Shown: positions 17,110 through 25,463 of the stretch, one piece after another
Layout of the letters: every line of letters begins with the position of its first letter
How positions within the stretch are numbered: the first letter of the stretch is position 1
Source of the DNA: Bacillota bacterium
Lineage (GTDB): Bacteria > Bacillota > Clostridia > Lachnospirales > Lachnospiraceae
Length of the DNA stretch: 64,000 bases
Reading direction: 5' to 3'
Assembly (NCBI GenBank): GCA_023402845.1
Contig: JAEYFP010000022.1
Coordinates: 98,258 to 162,257 of the forward strand
The notes under the pieces: model-generated
The model's database searches: none
Told to the model about the DNA's origin: nothing
What the model saw: only the letters and a program-made list of their open reading frames with translations
Program-made: the position numbers and the translations under genes

Positions 17110-18828
17110 ATGAAAAATAAATGGATTCGAATTTTAATGAGTACAATACTTGTAAGCAGCCTGCTGTACGGCTGTACATCAAATGAGACTGCGGTGGCAC
17201 AGGGTACCCTTTCTGAAGCAGAGAAAGAAAATCAGGAGGATGCGAAGGCATCCGGATCAGAAATTACAGCTGAGGGGGATGAGCTGTTTACGGAGAGAGA
17301 TTATGAAACGGACTATGAGGAAGCCGAGAGTATCAGGATTGTATTGTCCGACAGCGGAATTGAAGCAGGAGACGGAGTGGCGGTAGAAAATATGACTGTG
17401 ACGATTATGGATGAGGGTACTTATATTGTGAGCGGCAATTTATCGGATGGACAGCTGATTGTGGACGCGGCAGAGAGTGCAAAAATACATCTGGTATTTG
17501 ATAACACAGAAATCAGCAGCGCTGATTCTGCTCCGGTATATATCAAACAAGCGGATAAGGTGTTTCTTACACTTGCCGACGGAACAACGAATATACTTGC
17601 CTCGTCGAGCACATTTGCACAGACGGAGGAAGAGGGCGACAATATTGATGCGGTAATTTTTTCGAAAGCTGATCTGACGCTGAATGGAAATGGAAGTCTG
17701 CAGATCACTACGGACTCGGGAAACGGTATCACCTCAAAGGATGATCTTGTATTTACCGGCGGCAGCTATATTGTGAATGCGGGGAACCACGGATTAGAGG
17801 GAAAAGACAGTGTCAGAATCGCGGCGGGGGCTTATACGATTACAGCGGACAGTGACGGAATTCATAGCGATAACAACGAGGATGAGGGCAAGGGCTTTGT
17901 TTATCTTTTGGATGGAGAATTGACGATCAACGCGGCAGATGATGGCATTCATGCCGAAAATAATGTGACAATTGACGGCGGCACGGTTACGGTTGCGGAT
18001 GGATATGAGGGGATTGAGGGAAGGACGATCAATATCAACGGAGGAACGATCAATGTAGCTGTTTCGGACGATGGTTTAAATGCGGCGGGGGGCAACGACA
18101 GTTCCGGAATGCAGGGAGGAGATTTCCCGGATGTGCAGATGCAGGGCGATACGTCCGAGTTCTATATTCGTATTACAGGCGGAACAATTACGATTACTGC
18201 GGGAGGTGACGGTATCGACTCGAACGGCAGCCTTTATGTATCCGGTGGAGAAACGTACATTTCAGGACCTACAAATAGCGCGAACGGTGCACTCGATTAC
18301 AACGGAACGGGAGAAATTACGGGAGGAATTTTTATTGCGGCAGGAGCGAGCGGCATGGCGATGAATTTCTCGGACAGCTCGACACAAGGGTCAATTCTTG
18401 TAATGGCATCCGAGGCACAGACAGGTGCTGTTGTGCTAATGGATGAAGGCGGAACGGAGCTGCTTCGTTTTACGCCGGCAAGAGAATATGAGTCTGTTTT
18501 AATCAGTGTCCCGGAAATTACGTCAGACGGCTCCTTTCAGGTGGCTATGGGAGAGGAAACACAGGAAATTACGATGAACGGGCTGCTTTATGGTACAGGC
18601 TCGGGAATTGGCGGACGCGGAAACGGAAGGAATGGAGCCGGAGGAACAGGAGAAGAGATGATGACGCCTCCGGACGACATGGAATTGCCTGACGGAGCAG
18701 GGGCGATGGCGCCTCCTGATGGAGACGGATCAATGCAGGCGCCGGATGGACAACTGGGAGGTCGGGGCGGCAGCCCGGAAAAGGGAGCCCCCGGCGGACA
18801 GGACGAGCAGACGGGTTCAACCGAGTAG
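17110..18828 (+). CDS. Carbohydrate-binding (Cthe_2159-type) lipoprotein
   Basis: A 572-residue secreted lipoprotein with signal peptide and lipobox LLYGC (Cys 22 region). The middle (about residues 80-420) is built of short Gly/Asp/Asn-rich beta-helix-like repeats such as GNGSLQITTDSGNGITSKDDL, ADDGIHAENNVTIDGGTV and ISGGETYISGPTNSANGALDYNGTGE split into short strands; this matches the Cthe_2159 carbohydrate-binding family. The C-terminal ~75 residues are Gly/Pro/Met-rich and disordered. It is the third gene of the VTC-DUF4956 cluster. A surface polysaccharide-binding role follows from the family. Confidence 0.82.
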   Translation: MKNKWIRILMSTILVSSLLYGCTSNETAVAQGTLSEAEKENQEDAKASGSEITAEGDELFTERDYETDYEEAESIRIVLSDSGIEAGDGVAVENMTVTIMDEGTYIVSGNLSDGQLIVDAAESAKIHLVFDNTEISSADSAPVYIKQADKVFLTLADGTTNILASSSTFAQTEEEGDNIDAVIFSKADLTLNGNGSLQITTDSGNGITSKDDLVFTGGSYIVNAGNHGLEGKDSVRIAAGAYTITADSDGIHSDNNEDEGKGFVYLLDGELTINAADDGIHAENNVTIDGGTVTVADGYEGIEGRTININGGTINVAVSDDGLNAAGGNDSSGMQGGDFPDVQMQGDTSEFYIRITGGTITITAGGDGIDSNGSLYVSGGETYISGPTNSANGALDYNGTGEITGGIFIAAGASGMAMNFSDSSTQGSILVMASEAQTGAVVLMDEGGTELLRFTPAREYESVLISVPEITSDGSFQVAMGEETQEITMNGLLYGTGSGIGGRGNGRNGAGGTGEEMMTPPDDMELPDGAGAMAPPDGDGSMQAPDGQLGGRGGSPEKGAPGGQDEQTGSTE

Positions 18829-18884
18829 CGCAAAAGACAGATGGGCGGCAGGCAGCAAAGAGATTATGGGTAAATCACAGATCA

Positions 18885-18913
18885 GTGTCAGATTGGAAAA
18901 AAAAATCTATACT
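18885..18913 (+). promoter_or_regulatory. Possible promoter for rubrerythrin
   Basis: GTGTCA (18885-18890), a 17-nt spacer and TATACT (18908-18913), 36 nt before the rubrerythrin ATG. The -35 match is partial, so this is a moderate prediction. Confidence 0.4.
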
Positions 18914-18948
18914 AATGGTAGAAAGCAAATTGTTTTCAGGAGGCCAAG

Positions 18949-19545
18949 ATGGCAGTTGATTTTAGAACAAGTGAAACAAGTTTAAATCTGATGAGGGCGT
19001 TTGCGGGAGAAAGTCAGGCGAAAAGCCGATATACAATCTTTGCGGAAATATCGAGAGATGAATTGCTTCCCGTAATCGAGTATTTATTCCAGTATACGGC
19101 AGCTCAGGAAGGAGAGCATGCAAGGCTGTTTTACAATTATCTGGCCGAATTTTCAGGTGAAATGCTGCCGGTTGACGGAGACTATCCGGTCAACATTTCC
19201 CTTTCGGTACCGGAGCTTCTGAGGATGGCACAGCATACGGAATATGAGGAGTATGATATGATTTATTCAGGCTATGGACAGGTCGCCGAGGAAGAAGGAT
19301 TTCCTGATATTGCCTATTCCTTTCGAATGGTGGCGGAAATTGAACGGTATCACGGAGATCGATTCGGAAAATTTGCCGATCTGATGGAAACTGACAGGCT
19401 GTTTACTTCACCATACGAAACCGTTTGGACGTGCTTAAACTGCGGACATATTTACAGGGGAACCGATGTGCCGCCCACCTGTCCGGTTTGTCACAGGGTA
19501 AGAGGTTTTTATATCCGCCTTGATATGGCGCCGTTTCAGGATTAA
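18949..19545 (+). CDS. Rubrerythrin (peroxide-reducing diiron protein)
   Basis: A 198-residue rubrerythrin. The N-terminal four-helix diiron domain carries the ExxH-type ligands (GESQAKSRY, AAQEGEHARLF, and later YSFRMVAEIERYHGDRF). The C-terminal rubredoxin-like domain has two CxxC pairs, the first at C162/C165 (CLNCGHIY) and the second in CPVC. Rubrerythrins reduce hydrogen peroxide in anaerobes. The ribosome-binding site AGGAGG is at optimal spacing before the ATG. It appears to be a single-gene unit between two different clusters. Confidence 0.93.
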   Translation: MAVDFRTSETSLNLMRAFAGESQAKSRYTIFAEISRDELLPVIEYLFQYTAAQEGEHARLFYNYLAEFSGEMLPVDGDYPVNISLSVPELLRMAQHTEYEEYDMIYSGYGQVAEEEGFPDIAYSFRMVAEIERYHGDRFGKFADLMETDRLFTSPYETVWTCLNCGHIYRGTDVPPTCPVCHRVRGFYIRLDMAPFQD

Positions 19546-19590
19546 ACAAAAGAAAGGGCAAAAAGAGTCAAATATTCACAGCTATTGCAC

Positions 19591-19619
19591 TTATCACGGA
19601 AAGAGGAATCTGCTATACT
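19591..19619 (+). promoter_or_regulatory. Predicted promoter of the chitobiose phosphorylase operon
   Basis: TTATCA (19591-19596), a 17-nt spacer and TATACT (19614-19619) with an extended TGC just upstream. It lies 64 nt before the chosen phosphorylase start. A 13-bp direct repeat surrounds the -10 (19600-19612 and 19630-19642), making a regulated promoter likely. Confidence 0.6.
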
Positions 19620-19642
19620 ATAACGGTATAAAGAGGAATCTG
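19600..19642 (+). repeat. 13-bp direct repeat flanking the -10, candidate operator
   Basis: AAAGAGGAATCTG occurs at 19600-19612 and again, identical, at 19630-19642. The 30-bp period is close to three helical turns, which suits a dimeric regulator binding one DNA face. The first copy abuts the -10 and the second lies just downstream of the expected start site. The locus encodes an AraC-type response regulator (28795-29553), which is a candidate binder. Confidence 0.5.
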
Positions 19643-19682
19643 ATAATGCGGCAGCTGTGTTTTTGGCGGAATGGAGAACAGG

Positions 19683-22073
19683 ATGCAATATGGACATTTT
19701 GATAATGAAAACAGGGAATATGTGATTGACAGGGTGGATTTGCCGACGTCATGGACGAACTATCTGGGGGTACAAAATCTCTGTGCCGTTGTGAATCACA
19801 CGGCGGGCGGATATTTGTTTTATAAGTCTCCGGAATATCACCGAATTACTCGCTTTCGGGGAAACGGTGTTCCGATGGACCGGCCGGGGCATTACGTATA
19901 TATCCGGGATGATGAGGATGGCGATTACTGGAGTATTTCCTGGCAGCCTGTCGGAAAGCCGCTCGGACAGGCCGCATACCGCTGCCGACACGGACTTTCC
20001 TATACGGTTTATGAATGCGATTATAAGGGCATTCAGGCGTCCCAAATGCTAACCGTTCCGCTTGATGAAAATGTCGAGCTTTGGGATGTAAAAATAAAAA
20101 ACACAAGCGAAACGGAGCGCAGTCTGCGCGTCTTTTCTTATTGTGAATTTTCGTTCCATCACGTTGCGATTGATAACCAGAATTTTCAGATGAGCATGTA
20201 TTGCGCAGGGAGTGATTATGAGGACGGCATCATAGAGCATGATTTATTCTATGAAGAGTTTGGATTTCAGTATTTTGCATGCAGCGAGGAGCCGGACGGT
20301 TTCGACAGTCTCAGAGACAGCTTCTTGGGATCCTACAGGACGGAGAGCAACCCGATTGCGGTGGAAAACGGCGTGTGTGCCGGCTCCTTTGAGAAGGGTA
20401 ATAATCATTGCGGTGCGCTCATGAAGAAGCTTACACTGAAACCGGGTGAAGAGGTACGAATTATTTTTTTACTCGGGGAAGGAAACCGGGAAAAAGGGAA
20501 AAAAATCAGAGAGCAATTCAGTGTGCCGGGCGCGGCGGATGCCGCTTATCGTAAGCTGAGAAATTATTGGGAAGAAAAGCAGAACAAACTTCAGATCCGG
20601 ACACCGAATGAAGGTATGAACACACTAATCAACATATGGACGCTCTATCAGGCTGAAATCAACGTCATGTTTTCACGATTTGCTTCGTTTATCGAGGTGG
20701 GCGGCAGAACCGGACTTGGTTACCGGGATACGGCGCAGGATGCGATGACGATTCCCCATTCGAATCCAAAGATGTGCAAAAAGCGCATCACACAGCTTTT
20801 AAAGGGCCTTGTGAAACAAGGCTACGGACTGCATCTGTTTGAGCCGGAATGGTTCGAACCGGATACCTCAGCAAAGCCGTTTCAATCGCCGACGGTTGTT
20901 CCGACGCCGAATCGGGCGGATATGATTCATGGAATCAAGGATGCCTGCTCCGACGACGCGCTCTGGCTTGTCGGCTCTATAGTGGAATATATTAAGGAAA
21001 CGGGAGAACTTTCCTTTGCGGACGAAGTAATTACCTATGCGGATGGCGGAGAAGGAACTGTTTATGAACATATAAAGCAAATTCTTGAATTTTCAGCCGA
21101 GCAGGTCGGGCAGACGGGCATCTGCAAAGGGCTTCGGGCCGACTGGAATGACTGCCTGAACCTTGGCGGCGGAGAAAGTGCGCTCGTCTCCTTTTTACAT
21201 TACTGGGCACTGAATTATTTTATTGAGCTGGCAGAAAAGCTGGAGCGGACAGAAGATGTATCTCGCTACAGGAAAATGGCGGCGCATGTGAAGAATGTGT
21301 GCGATACGCAGCTTTGGGATGAGGAGTGGTTTATCCGCGGTGTAACAAAGAACGGAAAGAAAATCGGCACGAAGCAGGATGCGGAGGGCAAAATCCATTT
21401 GGAGAGCAATGCATGGGCTGTTCTTTCCGGAGCGGAAGTAGGTGAAAAGGGGCGAAGGGCGATGGACAGTGTGGGGCAGTATTTATATACGCCTTATGGG
21501 CTCATGCTGAACGGCCCCTCCTATACGGTTCCCGATGATGATATTGGATTTGTGACAAGAGTATATCCGGGTGTGAAGGAGAACGGCGCGGTATTTTCCC
21601 ATCCGAACCCATGGGCATGGGCAGCGGAATGTATGCTTGGAAGAGGTGACCGGGCGATGAAATATTACGATGCGCTTTCGCCGTACAATCAAAATGATCT
21701 GATTGAGATCAGAGAAGCGGAGCCGTATTCCTACTGTCAGTTTATTATGGGAAAAGAACACAGTGCATATGGCCGTGCAAGACATCCGTTCATGACAGGA
21801 ACAGGTGGCTGGGCTTATTTTTCGGCAACACGCTATATGCTCGGCATCCGGCCACAGTTTGATGAACTCGTGATTGATCCGTGTATTCCGGCAGACTGGA
21901 AGGGATTTTGTGTAACACGGGAATGGTGCGGAGCAGTCTATGAGATCTGCGTATCGAATCCGGACGGGGTAATGAAGGGTGTTAAGGAAATCAGACTGGA
22001 TGGAATGAGTGTAAAGAAGGTTTCTAAACTGACAGCGGGCTTGCGCTGCCGCATTGATGTCATCATGGGATAG
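19683..22073 (+). CDS. chbP: N,N'-diacetylchitobiose phosphorylase (GH94)
   Basis: A 796-residue glycoside hydrolase family 94 phosphorylase, full length for the family. Expected reaction: (GlcNAc)2 + phosphate gives GlcNAc-1-P + GlcNAc, in the cytoplasm. The DWND motif at residues 487-490 contains the general acid. Segments such as DRPGHYVYIRDDEDGDYWSI, EVGGRTGLGYRDTAQDAM, SPTVVPTPNRADMIHGIKD and GICKGLRADWNDCLNLGG agree, as I recall it, much better with Vibrio ChbP than with cellobiose phosphorylase. The start at 19683 matches the family N-terminus and has GGAG at 6 nt. The adjacent mutase, importer and nagBA support the assignment. A cellobiose or other beta-disaccharide substrate is the main alternative. 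Confidence 0.8.
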   Translation: MQYGHFDNENREYVIDRVDLPTSWTNYLGVQNLCAVVNHTAGGYLFYKSPEYHRITRFRGNGVPMDRPGHYVYIRDDEDGDYWSISWQPVGKPLGQAAYRCRHGLSYTVYECDYKGIQASQMLTVPLDENVELWDVKIKNTSETERSLRVFSYCEFSFHHVAIDNQNFQMSMYCAGSDYEDGIIEHDLFYEEFGFQYFACSEEPDGFDSLRDSFLGSYRTESNPIAVENGVCAGSFEKGNNHCGALMKKLTLKPGEEVRIIFLLGEGNREKGKKIREQFSVPGAADAAYRKLRNYWEEKQNKLQIRTPNEGMNTLINIWTLYQAEINVMFSRFASFIEVGGRTGLGYRDTAQDAMTIPHSNPKMCKKRITQLLKGLVKQGYGLHLFEPEWFEPDTSAKPFQSPTVVPTPNRADMIHGIKDACSDDALWLVGSIVEYIKETGELSFADEVITYADGGEGTVYEHIKQILEFSAEQVGQTGICKGLRADWNDCLNLGGGESALVSFLHYWALNYFIELAEKLERTEDVSRYRKMAAHVKNVCDTQLWDEEWFIRGVTKNGKKIGTKQDAEGKIHLESNAWAVLSGAEVGEKGRRAMDSVGQYLYTPYGLMLNGPSYTVPDDDIGFVTRVYPGVKENGAVFSHPNPWAWAAECMLGRGDRAMKYYDALSPYNQNDLIEIREAEPYSYCQFIMGKEHSAYGRARHPFMTGTGGWAYFSATRYMLGIRPQFDELVIDPCIPADWKGFCVTREWCGAVYEICVSNPDGVMKGVKEIRLDGMSVKKVSKLTAGLRCRIDVIMG

Positions 22074-22087
22074 GGAGAGGATACATT

Positions 22088-23521
22088 ATGATCAAGTTTG
22101 GGACAGGCGGTTTCAGGGCCATTATCGGAGATGAATTTACAAAAGCAAATATCCGGCTTCTTTCGAGGGCTCTTGCGGATAAGATGAAGCAGGAAGGCGT
22201 TGCTGAAAGAGGGATTGTCATTGGTTATGACAGGAGATTTTTATCGAAAGAGGCAATGCAGTGGGCGGCAGAGGTGTTTGCCGCGGAGGGGATTAAGGCA
22301 TCTCTCGTGAATAGATCCGGACCAACGCCGCTTATCATGTTTTATGTGATGAAATATGAGCTTCCCTATGGAATGATGATCACCGCAAGTCATAATCCCG
22401 CCATTTACAACGGCGTCAAGGTGTTTACATACGGCGGCAGGGATGCGGACGAAACACAGACGAAGGAAATTGAAGAGTATCTTGCGAGACTTGACAGGGA
22501 AAGTATGACAGTTACTTCGATGGAATATGCAAAAGGCATCGAACAGGGGCTAATCGAGGAGATCTATCCGTTGAATGAATATTTGGATAATATTCTTTCG
22601 ATGATTGATGTGAATATGATCAGAAGAAGAGGGTTAAAAATAGCGCTTGACCCGATGTATGGAGTCAGCGAAACGTCCTTGACGACGATATTTCATACGG
22701 CACGCTGCGAGGTGCAAACGATTAATGAACGCCACGATACGCTGTTTGGGGGAAAGCTTCCGGCACCGACTGCTTCTACACTGCGTACGCTGCAGAATTT
22801 CGTGCTGGATAATCGGTGTGACATCGGAATTGCGACGGACGGCGATGCAGACCGGATTGGTGTGATCGACGATACGGGGAGATTCCTGCATCCGAACGAT
22901 ATCCTCGTACTGCTTTATTATTATCTTGTCAAATATAAGGGCTGGCATGGACCGGTTGTGCGTAATATTGCGACAACCCACATGCTTGACCGCGTGGCGG
23001 AAAAATTCGGCGAGCATTGTTATGAGGTGCCGGTTGGCTTTAAATATATTTCAGCCAAAATGGAAGAAACAGACGCGGTGCTTGGAGGGGAATCCTCTGG
23101 CGGTTTGACTGTGCGGGGACATATCAAGGGGAAGGACGGTATCTATGCCGCGGCCCTGCTTGCGGAAATGCTTGCCGTCACAAATAAGAAGCTTTCAGAA
23201 ATTTACCGGGATATCGAGAGTGAGTGCGGCTGCATTTATATGGAGGAAAGAGATTACAAATTCAATCAGGAAAAAAAGGAGGCGGTCAGCCGCCTGATTC
23301 TGACGGAGAAAAAGCTTCCGGACCTGCCGTTTCTTATTAAAGACATATCCTATCTGGACGGCTGCAAAGTATATTTTCAAAACGGCGGGTGGGTAGTCTG
23401 CCGCTTTTCAGGCACAGAACCGCTGCTTCGGATTTTTTGTGAAATGCAGAATCCGGCTGATGCCAAGATAGTATGCGAGTTGTTTGAAACCTATTTATCC
23501 CTTGCATGGAAACCGTATTAA
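22088..23521 (+). CDS. Phosphohexose mutase, probably phospho-GlcNAc mutase in this pathway
   Basis: A 477-residue alpha-D-phosphohexomutase with all four sites: catalytic phosphoserine in TASHNPAIYNGVK, the metal loop DGDADRIGV, the sugar-binding loop GGESSGG, and the phosphate-binding loop RFSGTEPLLRI. It interconverts hexose-1- and -6-phosphates. Family sequence alone does not fix the sugar. Because it begins 14 nt after the chitobiose phosphorylase, conversion of GlcNAc-1-P to GlcNAc-6-P is the best inference; a general phosphoglucomutase is the alternative. The N-terminus MIKFGTGGFRAIIGDEF is the typical family start. Confidence 0.82.
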   Translation: MIKFGTGGFRAIIGDEFTKANIRLLSRALADKMKQEGVAERGIVIGYDRRFLSKEAMQWAAEVFAAEGIKASLVNRSGPTPLIMFYVMKYELPYGMMITASHNPAIYNGVKVFTYGGRDADETQTKEIEEYLARLDRESMTVTSMEYAKGIEQGLIEEIYPLNEYLDNILSMIDVNMIRRRGLKIALDPMYGVSETSLTTIFHTARCEVQTINERHDTLFGGKLPAPTASTLRTLQNFVLDNRCDIGIATDGDADRIGVIDDTGRFLHPNDILVLLYYYLVKYKGWHGPVVRNIATTHMLDRVAEKFGEHCYEVPVGFKYISAKMEETDAVLGGESSGGLTVRGHIKGKDGIYAAALLAEMLAVTNKKLSEIYRDIESECGCIYMEERDYKFNQEKKEAVSRLILTEKKLPDLPFLIKDISYLDGCKVYFQNGGWVVCRFSGTEPLLRIFCEMQNPADAKIVCELFETYLSLAWKPY

Positions 23522-23577
23522 AGCGCAAGCTGTGAGAAAGATATCACAATAAACACCAATCCGAATAAGGAGAACAC

Positions 23578-25362
23578 ATGGGCAGACAAATGAAAGGAGT
23601 TTGGAAATTCTTGTATCAGAGGAGAGAATTGCGCTGGAGCATGATTTTCATGTTGCTGCTTTGTTGGCTTCTGCCCTTAATGCTTTTAAGCTTTGCCATA
23701 TTTACGACTGTGTCGAAGGGAATTAATTCTCAGATTGAACGCACGATCGTTTCCTCTATGGATAACGCGATGGAGGTTTATCTGATGCAGGTATCGGACG
23801 CGGTGACCGCATCAAAGAATGCTTCCTATATGCCGACAGTGAAAGACAGCTGGGCACAGTATAAAGCGGATGGCAGTGCAATCGACCTCTATGAGAGAGT
23901 GACGCTGTTCCTCGCGCAGCAATATCGCTATAATGAAGCTTTTATGTGTACAATGCTCTATTTTACCGATATGCCGGAAAATATTTTTTATACCTATGCC
24001 TATTCGCTCGGCGGAAATTATGCGGGTGTCAGCGAATTTAAGGAAAACGGACGAGCGGCAGTGGATGCCTGCACAAAGGAACTCGATACGGATACGGTAT
24101 TACTGAATGTCGGAGACCGAATCTATCTGATCAGAAATTTGATGAATGCTTCCTATGAGCCATATGCGGTCATTCTTTCAGAAATCAACCAAGACGTTAT
24201 GTTTCAGGGATTTGAAAGCGTCTGGGGCTATGAGGATATGGAACTGCTTTCGGACGGCGAGGTGCTGCTAAAGGCAGAGGACTCGGAAGGGTTTGCTGAA
24301 TTTAGGGAAAAGGAGCTGATAACCGCACGCACTGAAAGTATTTATCGCAAAATAGGAGATGAGCACTGGGTATATCGGCAGGCCAAGCAGGATGGACATC
24401 AGGTGATGGCAATCGTGAAATTGGATGCAAAAACGATCGTGGACGGCGTGGATGCGGTCCAATATGTGTTTGTTCTTCTTGTGATTTTTATGATTCCATT
24501 GATTGCACTTGTGCTGCTGTTTTTTGAACGGTGCGTGACAAAGCCTGTTAATAAGCTTGTATCTGCCGCCCATGAAATTACGGAGAGAAATTACGGGCAT
24601 CAGATCAGGCAGATTGATAACAGCAGGGAGTTTGCCTATCTGGATGAAGCTTTCAACCGGATGAGCGCAGAGCTTAAGCATCAGTTTGAACAGATTTATC
24701 TGGAGGAGCTGGCGCTTAAAGATGCGAATATCATGGCGCTGCAATCGCAGATCAACCCGCATTTTTTGAATAATACACTGGAAATTATTAATTGGGAAGC
24801 CCGAATGAATGAAAACGAAAAGGTATGCGGGATGATCGAGGCACTATCAACGATGCTTGCGGCGACAATGAACAGGAAGAAGCAGCAGCTCGTTCCGCTG
24901 TCGGAGGAATTGAGCTATGTCGATGCCTATTTGTATATTATTAAGCAGCGCTATGGAGAAAAATTTCAATATGAGGAGCAGGTTGACGAGTCACTTCTGC
25001 ATGTGGAGGTGCCCCGGCTGATTGTCCAGCCGATCATCGAGAATGCTGTGGAGCATGGTATGAATGCGATGCGTCAGGGGAAGGTAACACTGCGTGTATT
25101 TCAAAAGGGAGAAAAGCTTTATATCGAGATCATGGACGACGGAACGCTGAGCGATGCCGACCGGGAGAGAATAGATCTTCTGCTTGCAGACAGTGAAATT
25201 AAGGATTCTGTAGGTTCGACAAGCCTTGGAATACGAAATGTGAACCGGCGCCTCAAGATTATTTACGGAGAAGAATGCGGGCTTGTCATTGGTACAAATG
25301 ACGAAAATCATACGATCAGTACGTTGATTATCAGTATGAATAGACAGGAAGAACAAGGATAG
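23578..25362 (+). CDS. YesM-type membrane sensor histidine kinase
   Basis: A 594-residue sensor kinase. It has a membrane helix at about residues 20-43, a ~250-residue extracellular sensing domain, a second helix at about 297-318, a HAMP domain, the His_kinase segment QINPHFLNNTLEIINWEA with phospho-acceptor H395, and a HATPase domain (PIIENAVEHGMN, then MDDGTLSD). YesM-type kinases pair with AraC-type response regulators and commonly control adjacent sugar ABC importers; both are downstream here. The cue is probably a chito-oligosaccharide or its loaded binding protein (inference). Confidence 0.88.
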   Translation: MGRQMKGVWKFLYQRRELRWSMIFMLLLCWLLPLMLLSFAIFTTVSKGINSQIERTIVSSMDNAMEVYLMQVSDAVTASKNASYMPTVKDSWAQYKADGSAIDLYERVTLFLAQQYRYNEAFMCTMLYFTDMPENIFYTYAYSLGGNYAGVSEFKENGRAAVDACTKELDTDTVLLNVGDRIYLIRNLMNASYEPYAVILSEINQDVMFQGFESVWGYEDMELLSDGEVLLKAEDSEGFAEFREKELITARTESIYRKIGDEHWVYRQAKQDGHQVMAIVKLDAKTIVDGVDAVQYVFVLLVIFMIPLIALVLLFFERCVTKPVNKLVSAAHEITERNYGHQIRQIDNSREFAYLDEAFNRMSAELKHQFEQIYLEELALKDANIMALQSQINPHFLNNTLEIINWEARMNENEKVCGMIEALSTMLAATMNRKKQQLVPLSEELSYVDAYLYIIKQRYGEKFQYEEQVDESLLHVEVPRLIVQPIIENAVEHGMNAMRQGKVTLRVFQKGEKLYIEIMDDGTLSDADRERIDLLLADSEIKDSVGSTSLGIRNVNRRLKIIYGEECGLVIGTNDENHTISTLIISMNRQEEQG

Positions 25363-25385
25363 ACAATTAATCGCAAGTGCAATCA

Positions 25386-25439
25386 TTCCCATTTTTTATA
25401 AAAATTTTTATGATAGAAGCAGATGATAATAATATCATC
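25386..25439 (+). promoter_or_regulatory. Possible promoter plus palindrome before the sugar-binding protein gene
   Basis: A weak -35 TTCCCA (25386-25391), 17-nt spacer, and -10 TATGAT (25409-25414). A perfect 7-bp inverted repeat GATGATA / TATCATC with a 4-nt centre lies at 25422-25439, right at the expected start site, 24 nt before the ATG. This is an operator-like arrangement. Confidence 0.38.
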
Positions 25440-25463
25440 AATAAAATATTGGGAGGAATTATC

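Noticed and set aside
19671..19682. Earlier ATG for the chitobiose phosphorylase
   Set aside because: It has no clear ribosome-binding site, and the family N-terminus begins at 19683.
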